Origin: Chrysomallon squamiferum
Taxonomy: Eukaryota > Mollusca > Gastropoda > Neomphalida > Peltospiridae
DNA length: 64,000 bases
Assembly (NCBI GenBank): GCA_012295275.1
Contig: CM022674.1
Coordinates: 16,319,649 to 16,383,648 of the forward strand
Direction: 5' to 3'
The notes below the pieces were generated by a model, which was not told the DNA's origin, searched no databases, and was given only the letters and a program-made list of their open reading frames with translations. Below are positions 43,840 through 55,542 of this stretch, in pieces (position 1 is the stretch's first letter; every line of letters begins with the position of its first letter). The position numbers and the translations under genes were made by a program.

Positions 43840-44660
43840 TAAGATCGAATTATATGCCTGACATTTCATTAATTTTAAAATATTGTAATGCCGTTTAATT
43901 TTCTTTTTTTCATCCACTGTTGTTATTCGCCCAGTCTTTACGTAATTATAAGTACCTGATCTTTACAGGATCGTAAGTTCTATAGAAGCAAACAACAAAC
44001 AATATTTCTGAAATATTCTTTATGAATTAATTGTTTAATAATTTGTTCATTTATCAGCACTGGGAACACCTTTAAACCAGGCGGTTTCGATCTCTGAAAC
44101 TTTGGTTCATTTTAAGAATCTACGGCATGAAAGGGCTTCAGCATCGTATAAGGGAGGTAAGTCTCACAGTCATGTTCGGTAAAATACCAAACTGCTCATT
44201 CTTGATGAAACGAATCGGGATTATAATTGTTAGTAGCAAGAACATTAAGAAATAATAATGAAGATGACAAAAATAATAAGATAAAATATGAATTATTCAA
44301 GAAATGACCTTTTAAATGGTATAAATTGTATTAAATTTGTCTTTAAATTTATAATACAGTCAGAAGAGAGTATAGTAAAATAATCCATATCGCTTCGATG
44401 TTTTTCCTGTCTAAATGTGTTGTTGTTGTTTTGTTTCCTTTTAAAATTATATAGTACTATATCAAATGGGAAAATGTAGGCTTCACTTCAATAAGAGATG
44501 TATTACGTAATTATTGGTGAATACATATGATTTAGTAAATGTGGTATATATTATGTACTTACAAGTAACACAAGGTAGTTTCAGTTATTTGCATTTATTT
44601 ATTTGTATTTTTAATCACCATTGATCATCGTCACAGTATCAATAATAATCACAAGAGATC
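42595..44660. repeat. Segmental duplicate, right copy (pairs with 3,045-5,650)
   Basis: Direct-orientation diverged copy of the left block, with shorter microsatellites and an inserted MITE-like element at 43.5 kb. AAT repeats at 43,780-43,838. No gene seen. Confidence 0.75.
43482..43610. mobile_element. hAT-like MITE, about 129 bp
   Basis: Begins cagtggtggattaa and ends ttaatccggacctg; the ends are inverted repeats matching at about 10 of 14 positions. Flanking 8-bp sequences (aacaacac, aagaccac) match at 6 of 8, consistent with a decayed hAT-type target duplication. The left copy of the duplicated block lacks it, so it inserted after the block duplicated, or was lost there. Confidence 0.6.
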
Positions 44661-45290
44661 CATGTTTGGCTGACAGGCTTAGTTCATCCATCCCTGCCCC
44701 ACAAAAAAAACAGAAGAAAAAATAACATTATTGTAAATGTGCCACTTAACATGGCTATATAATTTTTTCATTTCATTATTATCATTATTTTTATTTTTGT
44801 ATTATTACTTTGTTGTTGTTTTTTGCTATCTTCCGTTGCAGACATTTAATAATATAATCTCTCTCTTAATCGTACGTGTGTATGTTATCATTATAAAATA
44901 CACCGTGGGTATTGTTTGTTTCCGTCTTAAGGTCAGGATTAAATTATAATTTATATTCACTAGCTTGATATATTTATTTATTTATTCATTTATTACTTAA
45001 ATAAAATATAACATGTATAATAATAACAAAAGCATTAATGTAATAGTAAGGATAATACTTACTACTTCTACCAATAGTAAAAAAATAATAATCAATATGC
45101 TACTACTACTAATACTACCAAAAATAATAATAGCAGCCAAAACAATACAACCAGTGACTTAACTATTGTTAAGTCTATCTTTTGGTCAGTCAAGTTGTAT
45201 GTCTATTTTGCTATCTAAAATATATCACCAAAATTATAGCAACATTTAATTTAAAACAATCGTAGAAGATCATAAACAAATCAATAATAA
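44660..45290. other. AT-rich spacer
   Basis: TTTA, TAA and TAC-type short repeats. No gene or known element recognised. Confidence 0.5.
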
Positions 45291-45296
45291 TAACAA

Positions 45297-46260
45297 ATAG
45301 CTTGCATGTGATTACACTATATAAAAATATCGGTCAAACAGTCATCATTTCTGTGATGGAAAGGTAACAGAGGGAAAGAAATTTGTAAATAAACATATCC
45401 TGATACTTGTTTCTACATTTCTTCAGTGTGCGAGTGTGAGAAAATAAGATAGTGACTGACATTTAAATATATAAAATAACTGAATAGTCAGTGAGTCTAA
45501 ATGTATCAGCAGTCCTCAGTCATCAATAATTGTGTGTGTGGGGGGGTGTCTGTATACATTGTATATGCACCGATATGCCATGGAGAAGAAGATAAATGAT
45601 GCAAAGGGTACTCTAAGAAGGATTGATCCTACAACCTCGTAATACCATGTATCAGGATATATGACACCTATGTTATATTTCTATATGATCAGCACACCCC
45701 TATTAAAAATAACTATACATGATCCATTCAACTTCTGTAATTATACATTATCCTTATACTATAATGCTATATAATGAATGCACCTTAAAATGTAATCCAG
45801 AATTACCCGTATACCCCTATAGCACAATTTTGTGTACACCGTATGTGACTCATTCCCTAATGTATTTTAGCTGATCTATACATTTGAGCATTCTGCTGTG
45901 ATCTTCATCCCTGTAATGTAATTGTTTGTGTATCCTACTGACACATAGAACACTCTAATATAATCATTTGTGTATCCTGCTTACACATACACCATTGTGA
46001 TGTTATCCGTCTGTATCCTACTGATACATATACTACTGTAATGTAATGTTTGTTTATCCAACTACATCCTAATCCTTACTATATCGTACTGACTTATGCA
46101 CCCTGTAAAGTAATTATTTGTGTATCCCGCTAACCCATAGAGACTTGTAATGCCATTATTTGTGTATCCTACTGTCCACAACCTATGTAGTATAATCCTT
46201 TGTGTATGTATCCTACTGACTGATTCACTCCTGCAATGTAATCCTTCTTCTGTGCTATAG
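45297..46260 (+). repeat. Left arm of a large inverted repeat, with 40-bp-class minisatellite
   Basis: 45,297-45,545 is the inverted counterpart of about 52,810-53,150 (shared gactgacatttaaatatata at about 45,452). Inside it follow degenerate units of about 40 bp (consensus close to cctgtaatgtaat then tgtgtatcctactgac) to about 46,260. The right arm has the same two parts in inverted order. Confidence 0.7.
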
Positions 46261-46930
46261 ACCCACCACATCTCTGAAATTTACGCGATTGATCTATGCT
46301 GCCCTTTAACATCAACCTCTATCTACAGTAAATTGAAAGGTTAAGTCATCTATTTCTGAGTATAAATTGAAATGTCCACATGAAATGTAAAATAAAAGAT
46401 AATTCGTTACTATTGGATTTTGGTTGAACAAAAGCAAACAAACCTGTCCCAACAACAAGAAAATAAAGAAGACCAGTTTAACAGCATTATAGGCCAATGC
46501 CTACACATTGTTCACTTGTTATCATACAATTAATATTAACATTATTCATTATTTTTTGTAAAATATATGCTAAATATGCATTTTATAGTAGTTAATAGTA
46601 TTCATTTATTGGATTTAAGTCACGATACACATAATTTATCATTAGGCTCCTGTGTTAGTCTGACCCCTGTGTTAGTCTGACCCCTGGGCAAGTTTCCGGT
46701 GTACCTGTGTGTTAAGATAACTCTGCCCTAGAGAACAAAATATTAATAAATGAACACTGCTTAATAAGATAAAGAAAAATATCAAACAACATTAATTAAA
46801 AAGAAAATTAAAGTATCAACCAGCAATTTTTCTAATAGAAAAAATTGGAGAAATATAAATGTGTTTGAAAATGTCACTGAAGCACACATCAGTTTGATGT
46901 GTTAGCTGTATTTGTAGCAGTTGAATATGA
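46260..46930. other. Spacer
   Basis: Contains a short tandem repeat (gtgttagtctgacccctg, two units at about 46,650-46,690). No gene recognised. Confidence 0.45.
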
Positions 46931-47161
46931 TCAATCATTTACTGTAGAAGTAGAACGGTGAACTGGTTTAGCGGGAACTGGAGGAGGGATTCGAGAGGGG
47001 GGTCGAATCTTATATGAAGTGGGTATTTGTGAAGTGTTGGAAGCATTTGCTGTTGAAGTAGAACTGTGAAATACTGGTGAAGTGGTAGAAGTATTTGCTG
47101 TTGAAGTAGAAATGCGAAATGGTTTTGGGGGACTGGAGGAGGGATTCGAGAGGGGGGCATC
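46931..47161 (-). CDS. Candidate terminal exon, Ser/Thr/Pro-rich (unrecognised)
   Basis: Minus strand, acceptor cacatag before 47,161, open for 76 codons to TGA at 46,931-46,933. It encodes RISTSTANTSTTSPVFHSS then IRPPSRIPPPVPAKP. The sequence carries an internal duplication (STSTAN twice) and a PxxP stretch. I do not recognise the gene. A second minus-strand frame here is also open, so the frame choice rests on the acceptor and the stop. It may be only a low-complexity repeat. Confidence 0.3.
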   Translation of the reverse strand, partial: DAPLSNPSSSPPKPFRISTSTANTSTTSPVFHSSTSTANASNTSQIPTSYKIRPPSRIPPPVPAKPVHRSTSTVND

Positions 47162-47404
47162 CTATGTGTTTACAATATACAGTATACAATCAATTCGTAT
47201 TTTTATCTGATTGTATGAAATGTTATCAAGATGCTGCAAACATGCTAACTGTATTCTTTACCTCGTGAAACACGCTCATCTCGGCGATGTATCGCTAAAG
47301 TGTCATGGCGAACCAAAATTCCTGTTATATGACTTATGTTTGAGGATGGATTATATTGGCTTATTCTCCTTAAATTACTTACATCTTACTTAAGAATCAT
47401 AGAA

Positions 47405-47624
47405 AAAAGATGTCTCAAATGATTTAATGGTATTTGTCATCAATAATTGTGTCTCGAATGTCAGATGATTTTCGATTTTTAGTAGCAGTAGCATTATTCA
47501 TGTTATAGCATGTTGTACATACAGCAAGACAGACAACAATTCTTTATTTAATTGTTTGGTTTGTTTTCACAATTCACATTACGTTTAAAAACAAATTTGC
47601 TAGATAAATATTTTATCATGCACA

Positions 47625-47667
<43 letters not shown>

Positions 47668-48143
47668 TAGACTGGGAGGGCAGTTTGCCCAGTACCAGTC
47701 TCTGTTTGTTTCTTTGTTGTTGTTGTTTTATTTTTTGTATTTTTTTTTATTATTATTTATTTTTTTATTTTACCTTTATTCTTCAGTTAACATTTCTGAG
47801 AGTTTTTCTTGAAATGTCTTTTTTAAATTTAATTTTAACAGTCAATATAATAGCAGGGTTATTCTGTTCCTACGATTGTGCCCGTTTGTTTATTCCACCT
47901 TAAAGTGTTTCAGTTGATTAGACGTCAAATTTTTATCTTATTGCTTGTCCCAAATGATTTAATGGTATTCGTCATCCATAACTGTGTGGCGGATGACGTT
48001 TTGTTTGGGATTATAAGTAGTGGTAGCATTGTTCATGTTCCAGCATGTTGTACATACAGGAAGACAAGTAAGACATTGTTTATTTAGTTGTTTAAAAAGC
48101 ATTTCTTAACAACTTTACATAACCAAATGCTTTATCATACACA

Positions 48144-48192
<49 letters not shown>
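47405..48192 (+). repeat. Local direct duplication, about 540 bp apart
   Basis: 47,405-47,665 and 47,945-48,192 share caaatgatttaatggtatt and agcatgttgtacatacag and each ends in an (ATT)n tract. Diverged; no gene. Confidence 0.8.
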
Positions 48193-48199
48193 TTCGCAT

Positions 48200-51100
48200 T
48201 TTAATTCAAATATATTTTTTTTTTTTTTAAATAATTTATTGTTTTATTAAACGAAAACTGTTTTAAATAATGGTTTTCCAAGACCTGTCCAGCAGCAACT
48301 CTAAACGCTGTATGTAAATACATAATTTGTCAAAGTAAAGACACATCTTTCATGAAAAGCTATATTATTTTTGGTCAGTGCCTAATAATAAATTTATGAA
48401 AGTAATCACATCTTGCCTCTATGTCCTTTCAAAATCTGTTGTAATGCTGACATTGGTGCTCAACTAAAGTTGGTGTTATAATGGGTTGGGTGATAAAAAT
48501 GGACACCAGCTTTTGAACGCTCTATAGTCTTAGAGAACAACCAAAAAGTACACTGAGTTACGAACATGTTTAATTTGAGTGTTTCTTAACCAAGCATCAA
48601 CAATAATAATAATAATTGTATTTCACACACCTGTATTTTACCTTTCTATGTCTTAATTAAATTGTAATCCCACATGCGTGTACATAAACTAGATGACCCT
48701 GTAGTAAAACAGTAGACACAGGTGAATTGTCTTTCTACATAGCTATTTGGATTTTCTTGCTATCTAGGTATCTGCATTTTTTGCCCAAAAAGGTGAAATT
48801 ATTTCATCAGGAAAATTAAATGTATCAACTATTTTGATAAATAAAAGACAAACTTCCAAGGTTTCATCCTGTCTCTTCTAATTATAACTCTTTCTGTTTT
48901 TGAGATTTTGGTTCTTGTTGTGGTTGTTTTAGAAAAGAAAATGTGTTTTTTATTATTGTATTAAATTTCTTTTATTTTATTTTCTAAATGAAAATTAGCA
49001 TATACTTTAATAATTTGAAAACATATATATGTTTTGTGTTATTCTGTTGGCAGGACTGAAAAAGTTATATGATCAGTTACAGCGACTGGTTTAACATACA
49101 ATAGCAATAATCTAAAGATGGGATTCATTGAACTATAAATAATTGTTTTGAGCGTAATATATTGATGTGCATAGGTAATTGTGCAGTGAGTGTTAAACTA
49201 CAGCAAATGGAAGCGATGAGTAATTCAGTAAATTATTTATAAAAGAGAATTCTTCTCGGTATCTGTGGTTAATCTTAAATTTATGTCCTCAAATTACAGC
49301 AGATATTCACTCAATGTTTTATTAAGAATTTTTGTTATCACCATGTTCATCTATGAAATGGTTATACGTCTACTTTCGGATTTCAAACTTGCGAAATCAG
49401 CTAATGTTTTCATTCAGAACAGAGGTAGACATGCTATCTCAACAACTTGTGTACAAGTTTAGTACTGTTGTATTGACAGGACAGAAGAGTTGTATGGTCA
49501 GTTACAGACAACTGGTTTAACATACAGCAGCTAATGTCCAAAGATGGGTTAAACTGAATTGTAAGTAAATGTTCTGTTCGTTTAAATTAGTTACATTAAA
49601 ATGTAATGTTATGAGTGTGCAATGTACAGTACAATACTGATAAAACTTAAGTTGTCAAAGCCAGTCTCGGGTAGGTCCAGGTTTTATTAAAATGTAACTT
49701 TTCGTTCGTGTTGTGGTTTGTTACTTATAATTATTTCTTTAACAGTTTTCAATCTTTACATAAAATAACCTACACTGACTTCAATAAGCAAATTTCATAT
49801 TTGTCTGTGATACAAGAAATAGTTAATAATAAATAAAATGGATTTTTACCTTAGTTACCTAAAGATTCCCCAGTTAGGTGACACAAACTTTAATCCAAAC
49901 ATTTTGAAGCTTAAATACAGCTGTTTTTGCTCATTTTGTCTTGACATAGTGAAGAAAATATTTGTTTCCAGTGCATCTGTGCGTGTGTGTGTGTGTGTAT
50001 ATATCTTCAATCTGATATAAATTTGTATACTTAATGTAGAAAAATTATCATCCAGTAACTTATTAAACAATTTAAAAACATAACAGAGTAAAGACTATTA
50101 GTATTATTTTGAAAATACATTTACATTTAATGTTTAAGTGAAGGAATACATCTTCAAACATAATCATATGCTATTATAATCACACTAGAATCATGTTTAA
50201 CTACATAAAATAAATTTAAAACATTATTTATTTATTTTTTATTTTTTTTTACAAATACATGTATATATATGGTATGGAGAAATCATCTTAAAAATAAATA
50301 GTAATAAAGAAAGTATTTGTACATAGGATGATGGTTGAATGCTGTACTATTCATAGATGTCACTACTGTATTGGTGGTGTATTAAGATGACAGTTTCAAA
50401 CACTACACAGATGAAATGTGTCTGTAAATTAACATGAAATCATGAAGTGACCAAGATTTGGAATGAAGAATGTAGCAGTTTATTGACAGCTGAAGTCTAC
50501 AAATTCTGAAAGTATGTTTATGTACAAACAGACAGAATATTGAAGAATAATCATATACTATTTATTTAATAGATGTAACAGTTTTGTCACCATGATATTA
50601 GGTATCAGACATGTTCATACTGACTTATTCCAAACATTTGAATTTTAAGAATTTTTTACAGTACTAAGTAAGTACTAAGGAAGAGTTACAGCATTGGTTT
50701 GGATGTAGAGTGTTGAGGTCACTAATGGACTGATGACTGTAATTGTTTTCAAACTGATGTCCTGTAGGTTTGAGCCATAACTGTTGAATGAATTCTTATT
50801 TTGTGTCATCTTTGTGTTTATTATGTTCACCATTGTGCCAAGTTGACACTGAATGAGAGATGTGCTAGACAGTGGAGTTCAAAATATAATATGTGAGCCT
50901 GCTCCAGTTAAGAAAAAAACAAGGAACATCATACACTGGCCTCTCACAGTGAAAGCAGTTGTAACTGTCATTCTGATACATAGAACATCATTCTGTTGTG
51001 AATCATCACAACTTTGTGATTACTTGTCACGTTTTTACTCATTATCTTCAAGTGAGATTTTGATTTGTATTGTTTATATAAAATAATTTAGTACAGTGGA

Positions 51101-51554
51101 CAAGACTAAGAATATTACTTAGTAAAAGTATTCATGGTATAGTTATATTTGTACTGTTTCTATAATTTAGTAATAGGTCCGACAAAACTAAGATAGGAAC
51201 TGATTATAATATTACTAATATGATTCCTCAAAAGAATCTGAATCCTGAACTATCTGAACTGACCCAGCTGATACATTGTTACTCACAGATCATCTTTATG
51301 ACTTTCCGTTCTGTATGCAGACTGATGTTGGTATGTGTTTTCAGTTTGAAAAATGCACTAAATGGAAAGTTGATATCATGAATCCTAAATTAATCAGTTT
51401 AATGGCAGTGCAGTAATTTCCATGGACTTTTGTTACAGTGCACTGGTTTTGTCATTTACTGTGATTTCTGACAACTGTTCTGTTGATTTTTGTCATGTTT
51501 ATTTGTAATGTTTAAAACAATTTGGAATAGCACTAGTAAATCTGTGTGTTTCAG
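48200..51554. other. Gene-poor stretch upstream of the 51.5-kb exon
   Basis: No recognisable domain in any frame. A diverged direct duplication (gtttaacatacaatagc at about 49,090; gtttaacatacagcagc at about 49,513) is present, otherwise unique AT-rich DNA. Earlier exons of the following gene may lie here but I cannot support any. Confidence 0.45.
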
Positions 51555-52367
51555 TTTGACTACAGAGCAAAGCAGCAGAACAGCTGAGAAACACAGGAAC
51601 CCAGAGCCAGAACCTGCCCCAGTCAGCCCATCACCAACCCCTGAAAAGAAGGAAAAGAACAAATCCAAAATGAGGTAAGATTAATTAATTAGAACTATGT
51701 TTTTAGATAACAGTATTGTGAAATTGTGTTTTCTTGAATATTTCTAAATAACATGATCAAACACCTCTTTTTAAAAAATGAGGATATTTATTTTTTGCCT
51801 TTTTTTATTTGACTACTTTACCAAATTGAGAATACAGTCTACGAGTCAATGCTAGTATTAATACAAGGTACTAGATATAGGTCTCTAGTAAAGTGTGCAA
51901 GATGTAGTAGATATTTGGATCAATACCTGCTGATGGAATCTTGAGCTGTTTTCATTTTAGCAGTGCTCAACACCTGATGTATGAAATAGTTTGTACTGTT
52001 TGTTGGTTGGTATAAATGAAACATCACTTGTTGTTAATAAGACAGAGTAGACAGTGAAGTGACTGCAGTGGGTTTCTTCTTTTGTTATCTGACTGTTCCT
52101 AAATCTTATGTCTGACCCATATAACAGTAAATAAAATAAGTAAATAAATCATTTCTTTTCTTCCCTTCTATATAAAAACAAAATCATTATATTATTTTTT
52201 ACAGCTCAGGGAATATGGATGACAAGACTGAGAGTTCAGAAGTTTCTTCTAACACAACAGCTATTTCTTCTGCAGAGACTGTGACAGTTGTTTCTTCTGA
52301 AGAGACTGTGACTGCTGTTTCTTCTGCAGACACTGTAACAGCTGTTTCTCAACCTTGTCTTGTATAA
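51555..52367 (+). CDS. 3' exons of an unrecognised gene (low-complexity C-terminus)
   Basis: Two exons join in phase: 51,555-51,674 (acceptor gtttcag, donor GTAAGA) and 52,205-52,367 (acceptor ttacag, stop TAA). They encode EPEPAPVSPSPTPEKKEKNK followed by three 9-residue repeats close to SSAETVTVV (27-bp DNA units) and the end QPCLV. Pro/Glu/Lys-rich then Ser/Thr/Val-rich composition indicates a disordered tail. Upstream exons that would carry the folded part were not found. The canonical splice sites and phase match make this a probable real gene end; its function is unknown. Confidence 0.55.
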
Positions 52368-52439
52368 TGCGTCCGCGTTACGGGACCTCAGTCTTTTGGG
52401 AGGACACCCACAAATTCAAGAGTCATTATGACACAAAGA

Positions 52440-53150
52440 ATTACATTAAACCGGTGCGTGCCTGAGTAGTATATACTAAGAATTATATTACAGGGGTGTT
52501 TGGGTCAGTAGGCTAAATAAGTGAATACATTACAGGGTACAAAGGTCAGTACGATTTACAACGGATTATATTACAGTGGTATATGGTAGGGTAGACAAAG
52601 ATTTACATTACAGCGTTGAAGATCTGAGTATATTTCTCAAAAACAATATTACAATCAGGCAAAATACATTAAAGGAACAACTTATATCAGACTGTGTTAC
52701 AGATGTGTATGGTTATCTTTTCATTACATTTTGAAGTTCATTGTTAAATGAGATTTTTATTATAAGGGCAATGTATAATTAATTATATTACTGACGTTAA
52801 ATGGATTATATGTGTACGCACACACACACATGAACACACACACACAAACACAAACAATTATTGATAACTGAAAACTTATTTTTTCTTCTTTCGTACAATT
52901 ATTATGTAGGCACTAGGATTGTTGGTAAATTTAGACTCACTGACTATTCGGTTATTTTATATATTTAAATGTCAGTCACTATTTTGCTTATTCACTCTGG
53001 CACACTGAAGAAACGGAAAACAATTTAATTTACAAATTTCATTTCCTTTGTTAGTTTGCATCATATACATGATTACTGCTTGACAGTCACCTAATAAACA
53101 AAAAGTTATTTGGGCATAATTACATGCAAGCTATATACGAAAATGAATAT
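52440..53150 (-). repeat. Right arm of the large inverted repeat
   Basis: Minisatellite-type units (ttatattacaggggtgt, atacattacagggtac) at 52,480-52,650, CA repeats at 52,818-52,856, then unique arm sequence to about 53,150. It starts shortly after the stop of the 51.5-kb gene. Inverted relative to 45,297-46,260. Confidence 0.7.
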
Positions 53151-54325
53151 TGCTCGTGGTCATTCAAAAAGAGTTATGTGAAAGATGTCCATGCTTAAGA
53201 AAAGAAAAACAATGTCTTTATTTGTATTTAATATTTCTGTTATTACTATTGTTTTATGTCTATGATTTTTTACCACTGTATTAAATCAAATGTTATTATA
53301 ATTTTTATGATATAAAAAAGACATGTAACTTTACTGATCTAAAGGTTGATATATATCGATAAACAAACCGATTAGAAAGAAACATACATAGATACGGACA
53401 GATAGACAGACAGATCACAGGTTGAAATATTTGGCTGTTATTATTTGTATTAGTATTATTTTATTAGTACTAGTAATAAACAAGTCAATTAAATAGTATC
53501 TTTTATGCATTCATATTAACATATTGTATTGTCTTGATTACTCATAAACAATAAATAAAATTTATCGAATTGTTATATATTTCTTATTTTATAACAATAG
53601 TTAATTACAGCACAATTTAACTATTTCATGAAGATTAATGCTTGTCTTGTGTAATTTCCACACACAACAAATACTAACTCTAAGATATATAAATAGTTAA
53701 CTACAAAATGCTTATTTCCTGTTCTAGATATCTCATACGAAAATTGATTAATAAACACTTTTCATCTAAGCAATTTATTTCTTTAAAAGAAGCATAAACA
53801 ACCAGAAACAGTAACTTGAAAAGTGTAATGGCCCAGTTCAAAGAAATTAGATAAAGAGATTTTCAGAGAGAAAGAAAACAAAACTAAATCACACACACTT
53901 TACAGCTTTAGTTCAGTTATTTCAGAAATGCAAAAATAACAAGGTTTGAAACTGTACACATTTGGTAGTTTAAATGTGATCTATGGCTACAGTATCATGG
54001 ACACTTTCAAGTCACAACATACATGTGCAGGGGAAAAGACCGCGTGCATGTGTATGTGTATGTGTCTATATGTATGTGTCTGTGTGTCTGTGTTTGTATG
54101 TGTGTGTGTGTGTGTTTCTAAGGTGGAGGCATACATGCGTATGTATGTATGTGTGTATGATTATTTCTCTTTCGTTTACAGATGCATTAAGGTAAATGAG
54201 GATCTTTGTTCTAAATCAAATATAATATAATATCTGAAGTTAACAATCATCATTTTACATTAAATTAACACCGTTATAACATAATGTTAATGAGAGGACA
54301 CTGAATATTACTACACTGCTGATTA
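53150..54325. other. AT-rich spacer up to the gap
   Basis: No gene recognised. GT/TGTA-rich tract at 54,030-54,170. Confidence 0.5.
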
Positions 54326-54525
54326 NNNNNNNNNNNNNNNNNNNNNNNNNNNNNNNNNNNNNNNNNNNNNNNNNNNNNNNNNNNNNNNNNNNNNNNNNNN
54401 NNNNNNNNNNNNNNNNNNNNNNNNNNNNNNNNNNNNNNNNNNNNNNNNNNNNNNNNNNNNNNNNNNNNNNNNNNNNNNNNNNNNNNNNNNNNNNNNNNNN
54501 NNNNNNNNNNNNNNNNNNNNNNNNN
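54326..54525. other. Assembly gap, 200 N
   Basis: Exactly 200 N. This is a round scaffolding value, so the true distance and even the adjacency of the two sides are unknown. Confidence 0.99.
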
Positions 54526-54752
54526 AACTTATCGAATAATAATTTATCTTTCTTCACCTGTTTTGTTATTTTTCAGATTGACTAATATTACACTGATCAA
54601 TCTATATATGACCATCCACTGAACTGAGTCACGTGGGATCAATTGAACCGACTTTCCCAGTAATGTTTTGTCTTCAAAGAGATGATGTTATTTAAAATAT
54701 TTATGTGTTTTTATATAAACTAGATATTTTGTTTACAATCAGCTTGATATAC

Positions 54753-54798
<46 letters not shown>

Positions 54799-55540
54799 TG
54801 TGTTTTATTTATTTCTTATGTTTAGTAGTAGTAGTTGTGGTAGTGGTAGTAGTAGTAATATTTATATTAGTATTGTTTTGTTGATTGTTTGTTTGCTGAT
54901 GCTTTAATGAAAGTGTTGTGTGTTTTTTATTATTAATATAATACTTTTTTATATATAATCATGCTTGTTTTATAACCAATGAACAAGAAAACAAACAAAC
55001 AAACAAACAAACAGAAAAAAAAAATACATGAAGCATAAAAATATTTTCCTTTTTATTACAGACAGAATAACAAACAACTTAAAAATCAGAATCAACACTG
55101 GTAGAAGTTTCACGAATTTTTCCTTCACAAAATACACTTTTATATTAGCAGCTAGGAACCTATTACAAACTCTTTAATACAGTACAGCTCATACCAACAG
55201 AAACAAAGACGAATGTGAAGGTGAGAAAAAGACTGGCTAAAGCCGGGATCGATTCTTATAATCTACCGATATCAGGCAAACCTTTCAAATATCAGTAATA
55301 GTTCTCATCTTTTTTTATTGTCAAACACGCAGACCGTCGAATTTTCAACACAGTTTCAGTGCAAAACAGAATATGACCACATTTTCATAACACTTATAAT
55401 TGAAAACAGAAGACGGTCAAACTTTTATTACAGTTGTAATTGGCGAAAGAAGATAATTGGACTCGAATTACACATATAAGTCAAAACAGAAGATGGTGAA
55501 ATTGTCGTTACAATTTTAGTTAAAAAGAGAACATGGTCGA
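54526..55540. other. Intergenic module and 3' flank of C' (inverted)
   Basis: 54,530-54,730 is the inverted intergenic module (compare 27,240 and 32,210), followed by a (GT)n tract (54,762-54,796). 55,050-55,330 is inverted DNA like that downstream of D (31.65-31.9 kb). 55,340-55,540 carries stop-region minisatellite units. Confidence 0.7.
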
Positions 55541-55542
55541 AT

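Noticed and set aside
50853-51086. Open frame of 77 codons upstream of the 51.5-kb exon as part of that gene
   Set aside because: No convincing acceptor or donor, and composition is not clearly coding.
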